From positions 234,983-298,982 of the forward strand of contig VZTI01001772.1 in assembly GCA_013397865.1 (NCBI GenBank): 64,000 nucleotides of DNA. The letters run 5' to 3'. The notes under the pieces are model-generated. The model ran no database searches. It was not told the origin of the DNA and was given only the letters and a program-made list of their open reading frames with translations. This stretch comes from Struthidea cinerea. Taxonomy: Eukaryota; Chordata; Aves; Passeriformes; Corcoracidae. The number at the start of each line of letters is the position of its first letter. Within the stretch, counting starts at the first letter, position 1. The position numbers and the translations under genes are program-made. This document shows, piece after piece, positions 52,381 through 61,512 of the stretch.

Positions 52381-54758
52381 CTCTTTCCTGTTCTACCTTC
52401 ATTATTTTTCTTCTCATATAGTCAGCATTAATATTGGCTTAATCTGTCTGTTCACGGTTTCAGTAGTAATAACTTTTATCACTGCAGCATCCAACACACA
52501 GCACAAAAGCTACGGAGTGATCCCATGGAGCTGGTAACTCTGGCAGTTTCCAAAGGCTGTAACGATGTTGCTGGTTTGTGACAAAAAAGCTAAGAGTTTA
52601 TGAATGTTGCTTCACTGGACAGCAGTTTGTAAGCAGACATGTTCATCTTGGAATGCTTTTCTAGAATTCAATGTCTGAATTGCATAATGTATTTCATACC
52701 TGAGGCTGAGAGTTATAATTCAGAAACCTGTAACACAGGGCCAGCTGTAAAGAGTGAATTCATTTCAACTTTATTCACTTTAACATTTATCTTTTAACTA
52801 CTTCCAAGCCAGCTGCCTTTTTCTGCTGCGTTGAAAAATGTGCTTAGGACAAGTCAATTTACTGTGCTTGTTTTAATGGCTATTCCAAGAGGCTGTTCCG
52901 AACTGCTTTTCAAATTCTACCGAGAAACTTGTTCATGCATTAGGTAGTGAAAAGTCATGCACATTTCAGCCATTTCCCAGAGTCTATCTCTGCTGCAGAG
53001 AGTTGCAAATAGAACTGCCTTTGTGAGTGAGCCATAGGAAATGAAACGTCTGTCACAGCTTGCAGGACCACACACTAATACTACGTGACTTACAAGCACT
53101 TTTCATTTTATTGAAAGCTGTACAGAATTTGGGATAATTAGAGAAAATCTTACATCTGCTTGGCCTTTCTTTGCTTGACAAGGAAGAGGATTTAATTTGC
53201 AGAAGCTGTTACAAAGGCCTAGTTTTTTTCACATCATAATAGGCATTTCACATAATTTTAGTTAGATGAACACAACTCTAGACTTCTTATAAGACCCAAC
53301 CTAACTTCAGGCTGTTCTAGGTTCTTTTGTGTGTTGTAAATCCATCTTACCAGCTGTTTCTTGAGGGTCTGAGAAAGACTGGGGACAACTGAGGTTTACA
53401 TGGACTAGTGTTGGGCCTGTTTTTATGACATTAGGTGGGATCCCTTCCTTATCCTCACCCCAGCTTAAGGGGCTCCTGGTGTCTGCAAAGCAGAAACTTA
53501 ACATAAAACATGTAATAGTGTCCCAAATACCTTTAAATAGGCTTTGTTGTAAGTCTAGACTTCTTTTGTTTCACATAGAAATTCTATAATAGGGCAGCAT
53601 GCAAAACCCACCTGCACAAAATTTCCCTCCTGTTTTTCTGTGGGAAGGGATGTGTCTGCTCAGGTTTTTCGACATGCAAGTGAGAGGCACAAGCAAAATG
53701 GACTGTGCTCCTCCTGCTGACAGTGCCACCCTCTAGCAGAAGTGCCAGCCCTGTACCTCAGGGTCATGTTTTTTTCCAGAAAATATTCTCTTTCATATAT
53801 AACAAACAACAACAAAGTTGATTATAACTAAATTTTTCAGATTAGCATTTAATTAAAATCCATTTTACAAAGGAATGACCTCAGTTACTACTGATCATCA
53901 GGTCAAGCTCGCTATTTACCAAATTTAAATGCATCCAAACTGCTACAAACAGAGAGTCTGTGGCAGCTGTGCTTTTGTCTGGAGATGTATGTGACTTCTA
54001 GTATTTGTGTTTATATAAAAGGAAAAACCGTAATAATTACAGGACTCATTAAAGCTCTCTCAAAAAGCCCCCTGATTGACAAGAGGTTGTAATTAAATAA
54101 GGCACCTCAGTCTTAGAGGCATAATTAACTCCAGCCCTACTCTTTGGTGAATGACCTTTTCAAGCACCCAGAGCCCTGAAGAACCGTGTCTGCAATCAGA
54201 GGTGTGACTACAGCCTGCACTACTCTACTCTTTTGCAGTGAGGCTGTGGGGAGAGCACAGACAGCTGTGTACTGGAGACATCAGCAACAGCTGCTCCAGT
54301 GCAGTTTGGATGGTGAGCGTCTCAACAGAATGTGTCCTGCTAAAGCTGTGTTTATGCGTGAGTACTTCAATGGAGCTTTGAGAGGACAATACTGTAGCAA
54401 ATTAGAAAAACATGTCACTCATCATAAAAATAATCATAACAAGATGAAAATACTTTCCTGTGTCAGAAAACATAAATCACCTTACAAAAGACCTCTTAAC
54501 TTTCTTGTTTCCTTTTTTCTCCTTTTTGTTCTCAACCATATTTGCCATGTGCAATCCCACAAGCTCAGATTTCACCAGCAAAATTTCTGTCCGAAGGAAA
54601 AATTGCTCGATTTACATAGTCAATATAAATCAAGTTTGAAGTGGTTTATTAACTTACTAACAACACATAATTAAAGTGATTGTTGAAGAATGCATTCAAG
54701 ATCAAAATCACTACAATACAGTACTAGCAAACATGAATTTCTAAATACCTTTCTAAAA

Positions 54759-54805
54759 CACCCCAAGAATGATAAACTAGATGGGATCACCCCAAGAATG
54801 ATAAA
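54759..54805. repeat. 18-bp direct repeat, period 29
   Basis: 'caccccaagaatgataaa' at 54759-54776 recurs without mismatch at 54788-54805, separated by 11 bp. It lies about 130 bp left of a CR1 fragment. Confidence 0.9.
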
Positions 54806-54929
54806 TCCCCCCCTGCCCCAGCTACCAGCACACCTGCCTCTCCTAGACACAGGGGTTTCCCAATGTAGTGGTCCCTGCAACCTGGCCCTCCCACTGTTCT
54901 GCTGATCTAACCCCAGTAGCCTGTCCCTG

Positions 54930-55066
54930 TTTTCTTGTGCTGGAGTGCCCAGCACTGGACACCTCACCCAGATCTGTCTCATCAGGCTGAGGAGCAGGAC
55001 TATCTCCCTTGACCTCCTGGCAATGCCCTGCCTAATGTGACCCAGGAGGCTGCTGCCTTTCTTCAA
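54930..55066 (-). mobile_element. CR1 LINE internal fragment, minus strand
   Basis: Read on plus, 'gagtgcccagcactggacac' near 54943, 'ggctgaggagcaggactatc' near 54986 and 'gacctcctggcaatgc' near 55011 are the reverse complement of the CR1 region that usually reads 'ggagcactgtgtccag...'. Neither the 3' tail nor the 5' part is present, so it is an internal fragment. It lies close to the plus-strand CR1 that follows. Confidence 0.75.
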
Positions 55067-55204
55067 AGTAAAAACGACAATTTTAGTGATCCTTAAAGAA
55101 TTTTGGTGCGTTTGGACTACACTGGTGCAAAGGAAAAGCTGTCCCTAAGCATCTATAAACAAACATGAAAGATTTTTCAGACTGTTTGTCTACATTGTAG
55201 TTTG
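55067..55204. other. Short unique spacer between CR1 pieces
   Basis: Nothing was recognised here. It separates a minus-strand CR1 fragment from a plus-strand one. Confidence 0.5.
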
Positions 55205-55778
55205 TGCCACTACAAGAAGGCTGGAGAGGAACTTTTTACAAGAGAATGTAGTGACAGGACTAGGGGGAATGGCTTTAAACTGAAAGAGGTTGGTTTAGAT
55301 TAAATTTTAGGAAGAAATTCTTCACTATGAGGGTGGTAAGGTTGCCCAGTGTTGGAAGGTATGGGTTAAACTGTCAAGGAGGACTGTAAATCAATCAAAT
55401 GACCTTGCAGCCTGAGTGAGCAGCAGGCCAGTGATTCTCTAGCATGGACCAAGTTTTAAGGTGCTTGCACCTCTGCTTATGTACCTTTGCCCGGGTGCTG
55501 CTTTCAGGATCCCCCCGATAGCAAGGGAACAGCAATAAATTGTCTCTTTGCATTCTAACTGTGACTTCGTGGCTGTCCCAGCTGCCTGCTTGTGTCTACA
55601 CACACACACCTAGAGAAGTTGTGGATGTCCCCTCCCTGGAAGTGCCCAAGGCCAGGCTGGATGGGACTTTGAGCTACCTGGTCAAGTGGAAGGTGTCCCT
55701 GCCACACCAGGGGGTTGGAGCTACATCATCTTTAAGGTCCCTTCCAACTCACTGTCCTATGGTTCTATGTTTCTATAA
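55205..55778 (+). mobile_element. CR1 LINE 3' fragment interrupted by an LTR
   Basis: The left part, about 55205-55349, carries 'aaggctggagaggaac', 'ggcttt aaactgaaagagg'-type sequence, 'aggaagaaattcttcactat' and ends 'gttgcccag'. The right part, from about 55609, resumes with 'agagaagttgtggatgtccc', 'ccaaggccaggctggatggg', the terminal 'ggtcccttccaact' and an ATTCTATG-like tail to 55778. In intact CR1 these parts are continuous, so the 259 bp between them are an insertion. About a dozen bases normally found before 'gttgcccag' are missing. Confidence 0.92.
55350..55608 (+). mobile_element. Short solo LTR nested in a CR1
   Basis: The insert starts TGTTGGAAGG and ends in TCTACA plus a short CA run, so it has TG...CA ends and is 259 bp. 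An 'aataaa' poly(A) signal lies near 55534, about 75 bp before the end, fitting plus orientation. The flanking 'cccag' (55345-55349) and 'cctag' (55609-55613) look like a 5-bp target duplication with one mismatch. The surrounding CR1 fixes both edges. The family was not identified, and no retroviral interior is present. Confidence 0.8.
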
Positions 55779-58289
55779 TTTTCACTAGTACTGCTTCTTG
55801 TACTAAGGAACCACAGTTGATGAAGGGCTTCTTTCTGTGTGCTGCAGCTACATCCTTTGATGTCAGTTTGTGAAAATACTTGGTGTTTTGAGATAAAATA
55901 CTGAATTTTCAGCCAATGTTACCGATCACATCTGCCAAGTTGGCGGGATAGCAGAACCGAAGTGAGGACAAAAGGTAACTTCTTGTCTTTAGTGTGATAT
56001 TCTAAAGATAGCAAAGTAACTTTCTTAATTTGGTGCCTTAGTGGTGGCTGAGCTATTTTCCAAATCTGTGGTAGCACGTACATGGTGTAGCTTCATTTTT
56101 TTTTAGAATTGTGATGTCCTGTACTGTGTGTTTCTCAGTATGAATGCTCTGGTCCTTCTGTCTGTAAGAGCTGAAAGCAGAACTGGCCTTCCTCTGTAAA
56201 ATGANTGTGTTTCTCAGTATGAATGCTCTGGTCCTTCTGTCTGTAAGAGCTGAAAGCAGAACTTCCTCTGTAAAATGATTTGCTAGTCTCAGCTCATAAT
56301 GTGATAGATAACCATTCTGTATAAACAACATGATTGACAAACACTGCTTGGGAGACTGAATTTAAAATCAAGAGGTCTGAAAACAGAGGCCAAAGCAACT
56401 ACTTGATAAAGTCTGAGCCACGTTTCCCCATGGGCATTTCTAGGAAACTATCTCCAGAGATTGTAAAAGGAGTGAATCAACTAATACATCCCAGAACATT
56501 TCTCTCATTCTTTTGAGTCCTTCATAAAAAGCACAGGATGCAATAAAGCAGCCTTTCCCTAAAGAGAATCAATCAGCTATCTAACTGCATTTCCTTTCTC
56601 AAACAGAGATCAGATGCTGTACAAGAGAGCACAAAAGACATTACAAAACAGCCTTCCCACAATGAAAGCCTCTTCCTCATTCTCTATAATTAGAATGACT
56701 TTTGAATGAGAAACAGCCTGTACAATTTGTGCAGCTTGAGAGACTTCCTGCTCCAAAGAGCCATGAAATAATAACCTAGAGTGGGCTGCACCAGACCTTC
56801 CCCTGCAGAATTAATTTTGTCGCCTGGACTTCACTGGGAGTTTTGTGGTGGATTCATAGAGTATCTGGGGAGAGGGGAACACTGTGATAACACAGTTGCT
56901 CTCTGTTTACCACAGACCATGAGGATGACCCACAAATTGTCACACCTAGGCAATTTCTGGTGGTGGCCAGTGTTTTTGTCTTCCTTCTGACCCTGGTAAC
57001 AGCTGCATGTGCTGCATTGGTCCCAAATCAAAATGCTGACTGATGCCATCTGACAAATCAGAAGTTTCATGCTAAAATACTGCTCAGTTTGCATCAAGGT
57101 GCCTTGAAAGTCTTGGTGGTTGTATTATGTTTACGCCACTATTTACAAGGAATGACAGAAAAACACACTCTTGTTTCAAAACAAGTATTATTCAGTGTTT
57201 ATTAAAAGCAGGTTATTTTCCCCATTCATATATTCTCAAATGCAGTTTAAGCCTTCTATGTACATAAATACAATTAGCTAAATAATCCAGTTAATAGATT
57301 TATCTTTTTAGTGTTTATATTGCCCAAAAGAAATGTGAAAGGTTTGTGACTTTTTAAATTTACCCTACTAGCTGAGTTATATGCATTCTGTGCATATAAC
57401 AATACATAGTCTACATCAGTGAAATTATTTTAAGGAGAAGCTTTGTTTGCTAAGAATGATATAGGGCCACCAGAGAGGTGGGTGGTGGGAAATTGGACTG
57501 AAAATACCTTTGATTATTTCAGGTTTTTACTTTGATGACTACATAAAGTAAGCGTTCAGTTCCACAAGTGCTCATTTTTCCTTTGAAACAAAATATTTTA
57601 ATGAAGCATTTTTTTAATAATGAATCAGTGAAGATAATTAACTTTTTAAAAATCTGGTCCACTTGGAACACCTATGATTTTAATAGGAGACAGAGAAATC
57701 ACCAGCTTGTTGTCTTTTACAATTTCTGTTTCTTCTGCTATCCAATGGTGACCTTACTTGAGCACAAAAACTGCTTAACTACACAAATAAGTCATGGGAA
57801 CCAAAACACATAGAGAAGGCATAGTTCAAACTAAGTTTGTAAATTACATCTGTGTTGCAAAGGCTGTATTAGCTCCTGCAACTTCTGAAGCAGCTACAGA
57901 GGATGCTCTATATTATGGCACTTACTTCATGACTGTTTCATACTTTGCTACAGATCTTGCATCTCCTTGATACTTCCACCTATGTCCTAATACCCACTAT
58001 ATATCTGGTAGCCCTTTGCTTCTCTGCAAATGAGGAAATTCCAAACCCACCCCCTCCTCCCTCCTCTCAACCCTCATGCTGCCCCAGAATAATAACCTTT
58101 TCTTCATGCAAATGGGGTAGCAGATGGGGATAAGAAAGGGGGTCAAGATTAAACTTGTTACAGGATTGTCATCCTACATTTATTCAGTATTTCACTTTCT
58201 TAGACTTCCTTTTTCAGTTTTCCTTAATGACTTTGACTTTTGTTCCCCAAGTGCAGATACAAAACCCAGATGCTTAAAATTCAAAACAC
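55779..58289. other. KCNV1 3' flank, mostly unique DNA
   Basis: No gene or named repeat was recognised apart from the duplication at 56127-56279. Further minus-strand AATAAA signals (plus-strand tttatt) stand at 58179-58184 and 57198-57203, so a long KCNV1 3' UTR could reach into this stretch. Confidence 0.45.
56127..56279. repeat. Direct duplication of about 75 bp joined by an N
   Basis: Copy 1 (56127-56204) and copy 2 (56206-56279) both start 'tgtgtttctcagtatgaatg' and both end 'cctctgtaaaatga'. They differ by five bases: copy 1 has 'aactggccttcctctg' where copy 2 has 'aacttcctctg'. A single N at 56205 separates them. Either an assembler joined overlapping contigs or two alleles without merging them, or this is a real recent tandem duplication. 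The N favours an artefact. Confidence 0.9.
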
Positions 58290-58648
58290 TGTAGCAATTT
58301 TCACCAAGACTTTATTATTATACATTAGTAGGGATTTAGATAAGACAAATGCTTGCATCATTGTTTTACTTTCATGGATCCATTATTTCCCATATCACCC
58401 ACCACGATCCAGTTCTGAAAGCAGGTTTTAGAGTTCCTTGTGAGATTCCATGTTATGAATTCTGCCTTTTGTATACAATAGGTATTTCAGTCTGTCCAAG
58501 CAAGCAAAACTCCACCTGGAAAAGCAAATACACTATATGGCAAATAATAAAAAAAAGAGATGCTCAATACTAAATTTCTGAAGTAGTCTATGTGCTATAC
58601 AAGGCTAAATAACTTTAAAGTCAAAAGCAAAAATCATTGCACCCAAAG
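58290..58648 (-). other. KCNV1: Likely proximal part of the KCNV1 3' UTR
   Basis: The stretch directly follows the KCNV1 stop codon on the minus strand. The first canonical AATAAA downstream is at 58316-58311 (tttatt on plus). A cleavage site 10-30 bases beyond it would give a 3' UTR of about 350 bases. This is inferred from the signal alone; the true end could be one of the later signals. Confidence 0.4.
58311..58316 (-). promoter_or_regulatory. Candidate poly(A) signal AATAAA for KCNV1
   Basis: It is the first AATAAA on the minus strand after the KCNV1 stop, 333 bases downstream. Others follow at 58179-58184 and 57198-57203. Confidence 0.4.
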
Positions 58649-59160
58649 TCAAAACCAAAAATCATCTGCACCACTGCTCCTTGTACTTGCTCTCTCTCTG
58701 CTCTTTAACCGCAACATGTCCATGACACTGCGTGCGTATATGTCTCGCAAATTAACATTGATATTCGAATCGCTGGATGAGTTCTTCATGAGTTTCTTTA
58801 AAGCTTCACGCTGCCGAAGAGCAGCTTCTTTTATCTTCAGTGTAAAGTAACAGGCAGAAAAACGGTCATTTATTATAGCTATTGGCAAAGCCAAAACCAG
58901 TATTCCTGAGAGTATACACAAAAAGGCTACTACCTTACCAGTGGTAGTGTCTGGTCTAATGTCACCATAACCAACTGTTGTCATGGAAGTTGTTGCCCAC
59001 CACCAAGCACCAGGTACGCTTGTGAAAGTTGTGCCTGGCACACCTTGCTCAACAAAGTATTCCACAGTGGAAAATATAGAGATTCCTACAGAGAGGAAAA
59101 GAAGCAGAAGGCCAACCTCCTCGTAGCACTGAGCAATAGTCATCCCAAGAGACCGCAAGC
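58649..59160 (-). CDS. KCNV1: KCNV1 (Kv8.1) last coding exon: S5, pore, S6 and C-terminus
   Basis: Kv8.1 is an electrically silent voltage-gated K+ channel subunit of the plasma membrane, mainly neuronal. By itself it gives no current; it joins Kv2 subunits and changes their gating (family knowledge). The exon encodes 169 residues plus the last two bases of a Gly codon. In order: S4-S5 linker (GLRSLGMTIAQCYEEVG, 1-17), S5 (about 18-37), turret and pore helix (38-61), selectivity filter TTVGYGD (61-67), S6 (about 77-103), and a cytoplasmic tail ending DDFWF. The S6 bend reads ALPIAIIND: the second Pro of the Pro-x-Pro motif of conducting Kv channels is replaced, as in silent subunits. The acceptor is at 59161-59162 and the stop at 58651-58649. 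The intron splits a codon after its first base. The frame is intact with no stops. Earlier exons (T1 domain, S1-S4) were not found and should lie beyond 64000. The C-terminus and pore fit KCNV1 better than KCNV2. Confidence 0.95.
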
Positions 59161-59178
59161 CTGAAAGACAAGAAATGC
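59161..59178 (-). other. Splice acceptor of the KCNV1 last exon
   Basis: On the minus strand a pyrimidine-rich run 'atttcttgtctttcag' ends in AG directly before the exon. Continuing the frame leftward gives residues that do not fit the channel (…DSISCLS), which supports the exon edge here. Confidence 0.9.
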
Positions 59179-59284
59179 TGTCAGTAGGTTGATTCGTGTA
59201 GCTGCCATCACAACTTTGCAAAACATCTCTTACTTAAAGGCTGACTGCTTTATGCTTTCTTTGAATGCTGGTGAACATGTCTTG

Positions 59285-61512
59285 AGAATCACAGACTCAG
59301 TAAGATTGGAAAAGACCTCCAAGATCATCGAGTCCAACCTTTAACTGAACACCAGCCTGTCAACTAAATCATAGCACTAACTGACACATCTAGCTGTTTC
59401 ATGAACACTTCCAGGATTGTAACTCCACCACCTCCCCGGGCAGCTCATTTCAATGCTTAACCACCCCTTCCATGAAGAAATTCTTGATGTCCAACCTAAA
59501 CCTCCCCTGGCACAGCCTGAGGCCATTTGCTCTTTTCCTGTTGCTTGATGCCTGGGAGGAGAGGCTGATCCCACCTGGCTACACCCTCCTTTCAGGTAGT
59601 TGTAGAGAGCAATAAGGTTCTCCCTGACCCTCCTTTTCTCCAGGCTGAACAACCCCAGCTCTCTCAGCCACTTCTCATATCATTTACCCTGTCAGTCCTT
59701 CACCAGTTTTGTTGCCCTTCTCTGGACATTCTCCAGCACCTCAATGTCTTTCTTGTCGTGAGGGGCCCAGAACTGGACACAGGATTTGAGGTGCAGCCTC
59801 CCAGTGCTGAGTACAGGGTGATAAATAGCTTCCCTAGTCCACGTGGCCACACTATCCAGGCCACGATGCCACTGGCCTTTGTGGACACTCAGGCACAGCT
59901 GGCTCATCAGCACACCCAGATCCTTTTCCACAGAGCAGCTTTCCAGCCACTCTGCCCCCAGCCTGTAGCACTGCATGGGGTTATTGTGACCCAAGTGCAG
60001 AACCCAGCACTTTCCTTTAAAGAATCTCATACTGTTGGTCTCAGCCCATCTATCCAGCGCGTCCAGATCCCTTTGCAGAACCCTCCTATCCTCCAGCAGA
60101 TCAACTCTTCCACCCAACTTGGTGTCATCTACAAACTGACTGAAGGCACAACTCAATTCCCTGATTTGAGGGGATCCAGATAATCAATAAAGATATTAAA
60201 CAGGGCTGGCTCCAATACTGAGCCTTGGGGACCCCACTAGTGACTGGCCACCAACTGGATGTGGCACCAGTCACTAACACTCCCTGGGGCCAGTCCTCCA
60301 GCCAGTTTTATCCCCAGCAAAGAGGGCATCTGTTCAGGCCACAGGCTGCTGCCAGTTTCTCTAGGGGAATGCTGTGGGAGACTATGTCAGGGACTTTACC
60401 GAAGTCCAGGTAGACAACATTCAAAACCTTTCCCTCATCCACTAGGCTGGCCATGTGGTCATAAAATATCAGGATGCTCAAGCCTTGGCTGAACTGTCCT
60501 TTCCTAAACCTGCAGTGGCTGGGCCTGATCCCCTGGCTGTCCTGTACATGCTGTGTGATCACACTCAAAATGATCTGTCCCATAATCTTCCCCAGCACCA
60601 CGGTGAGGGCTGTAGTTCCCTGGATTCTCCTTCTGATCCTTCTTCTAGATGGGCATTACATTTGCCAACTTCCAGTTGCGACCTCCCTGGTTAATGAAGG
60701 CTGGTAATAAATGATGGTGAGCAGCTTGACATGCTTTTCCACCAGCTCCCTCACCACCCTAGGAGGAACCCCACGTGGCCCCAAAGACCCGTGAGAGTTT
60801 CAGTGGCACAGCAGGTGACTAACTACATCCTCTTGGATTGCAGGGGGGCTGTTCTGCTTCCTGTCCCTGTCTACCAGCTCAGGGGGCTGGTTGCCATGAG
60901 GATACCGTCTCTCTGTTAAACAATGAGGAAAGGAAGGTATTAAGTACCCCAGCCTTCTCCTCATCCTTGATGATAATGTTCCCTCCCACATCCAATAAAG
61001 GACAGAGATTTTCCTTGGCCCTCCTTTTGTTGGTAATGTACTTATAAAGCCACTTTTTATTACCTTCCACAGTGGTGGCCAGATTGAGTTCTAGCTGAGC
61101 TTTTGCTTTTCCGATTTTCTCTCTACATGACCTAATGAAATCCTTGTCCTCTTCCCGAGTTCCTCTCCTTCTTCCAAAGGTCATAAACTCTCTTTTCTTC
61201 TTTGAGTTCTGGCAGAAGCTCCCTGTTCATCCAGGCTGCCCTTCTTCCTCCCTGGCTTGTCTTTAGGCACATAGGGACAGCCTGCTCCTGAGACTTCAAG
61301 ATTTCTTTCTAAAAGTATCCTGCCATTCTGGATCCCTCTGGTTTTAAGGGCTGTTTCCAAAGGCAGTGTCCTGAACAGGCCAAATCTTGCCCTCTGGAAA
61401 TCCAAGTGGGAGGTTTTGTTGACCTCTTTCCTCACTTCACAAACTGAAAACTCTCTCATTTCATGGTCACTATGCTCATGATGGCCTCCGACCACCACAT
61501 CTCCCACCAGGA
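59285..61512 (-). mobile_element. Long CR1 LINE, 5'-truncated in the endonuclease
   Basis: This is the longest transposon in the window. The 3' end (plus strand 'gagaatcacagactcag' then 'ggaaaagacctccaagatca' at 59285-59325) is the reverse complement of a CR1 terminus. Moving right come the 3' part of ORF2, the reverse transcriptase, the linker and the end of the endonuclease; the match stops near 61512. At about 2.2 kb it is roughly half of a full CR1. It lies in the KCNV1 intron in the same orientation as the gene. CR1 elements end in short tandem repeats instead of poly(A) and leave no clear target duplication, so the absence of one is expected. Confidence 0.95.
59692..61507 (-). pseudogene. 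CR1 ORF2 remnant (endonuclease end, linker, reverse transcriptase), broken
   Basis: ORF2 of CR1 encodes an AP-like endonuclease and a reverse transcriptase for target-primed copying. Four open pieces remain. 61507-61181 starts with the end of the endonuclease, including the SDHEM motif with its catalytic His. 61184-60879 is the linker before RT. 60601-60308 holds the RT fingers and palm, with SQGIRPS-like, 'FRKG' and 'VVYLDF' (a catalytic Asp). 60156-59692 has the active-site box FVDDTKLGG and the thumb region ending 'VQRRATKLVKD'. Frameshifts and stops separate the pieces, and an internal deletion follows 'DLGVL'. The catalytic residues seen are mostly intact, but no complete protein can be made. 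Confidence 0.9.

Larger units (their letters stand above)
48325..54929. other. Unrecognised AT-rich intergenic DNA
   Basis: About 6.6 kb without recognised gene or repeat family. It holds one ambiguous base (48597), a perfect 28-bp palindrome (52353-52380), a 162-codon plus frame (54186-54674, starting at GTG) with no family resemblance, and an 18-bp direct repeat near 54759-54805. Confidence 0.5.

Noticed and set aside
54186..54674. 162-codon plus frame
   Set aside because: It begins at GTG, overlaps AT-rich unique sequence and has no recognisable domain.
59161..59221. Extending the KCNV1 frame upstream to the ATG at 59221
   Set aside because: The 20 extra residues do not fit the channel, and a strong acceptor AG stands at 59161-59162.
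59758..60183. 141-codon plus frame
   Set aside because: It is the antisense shadow of CR1 ORF2.
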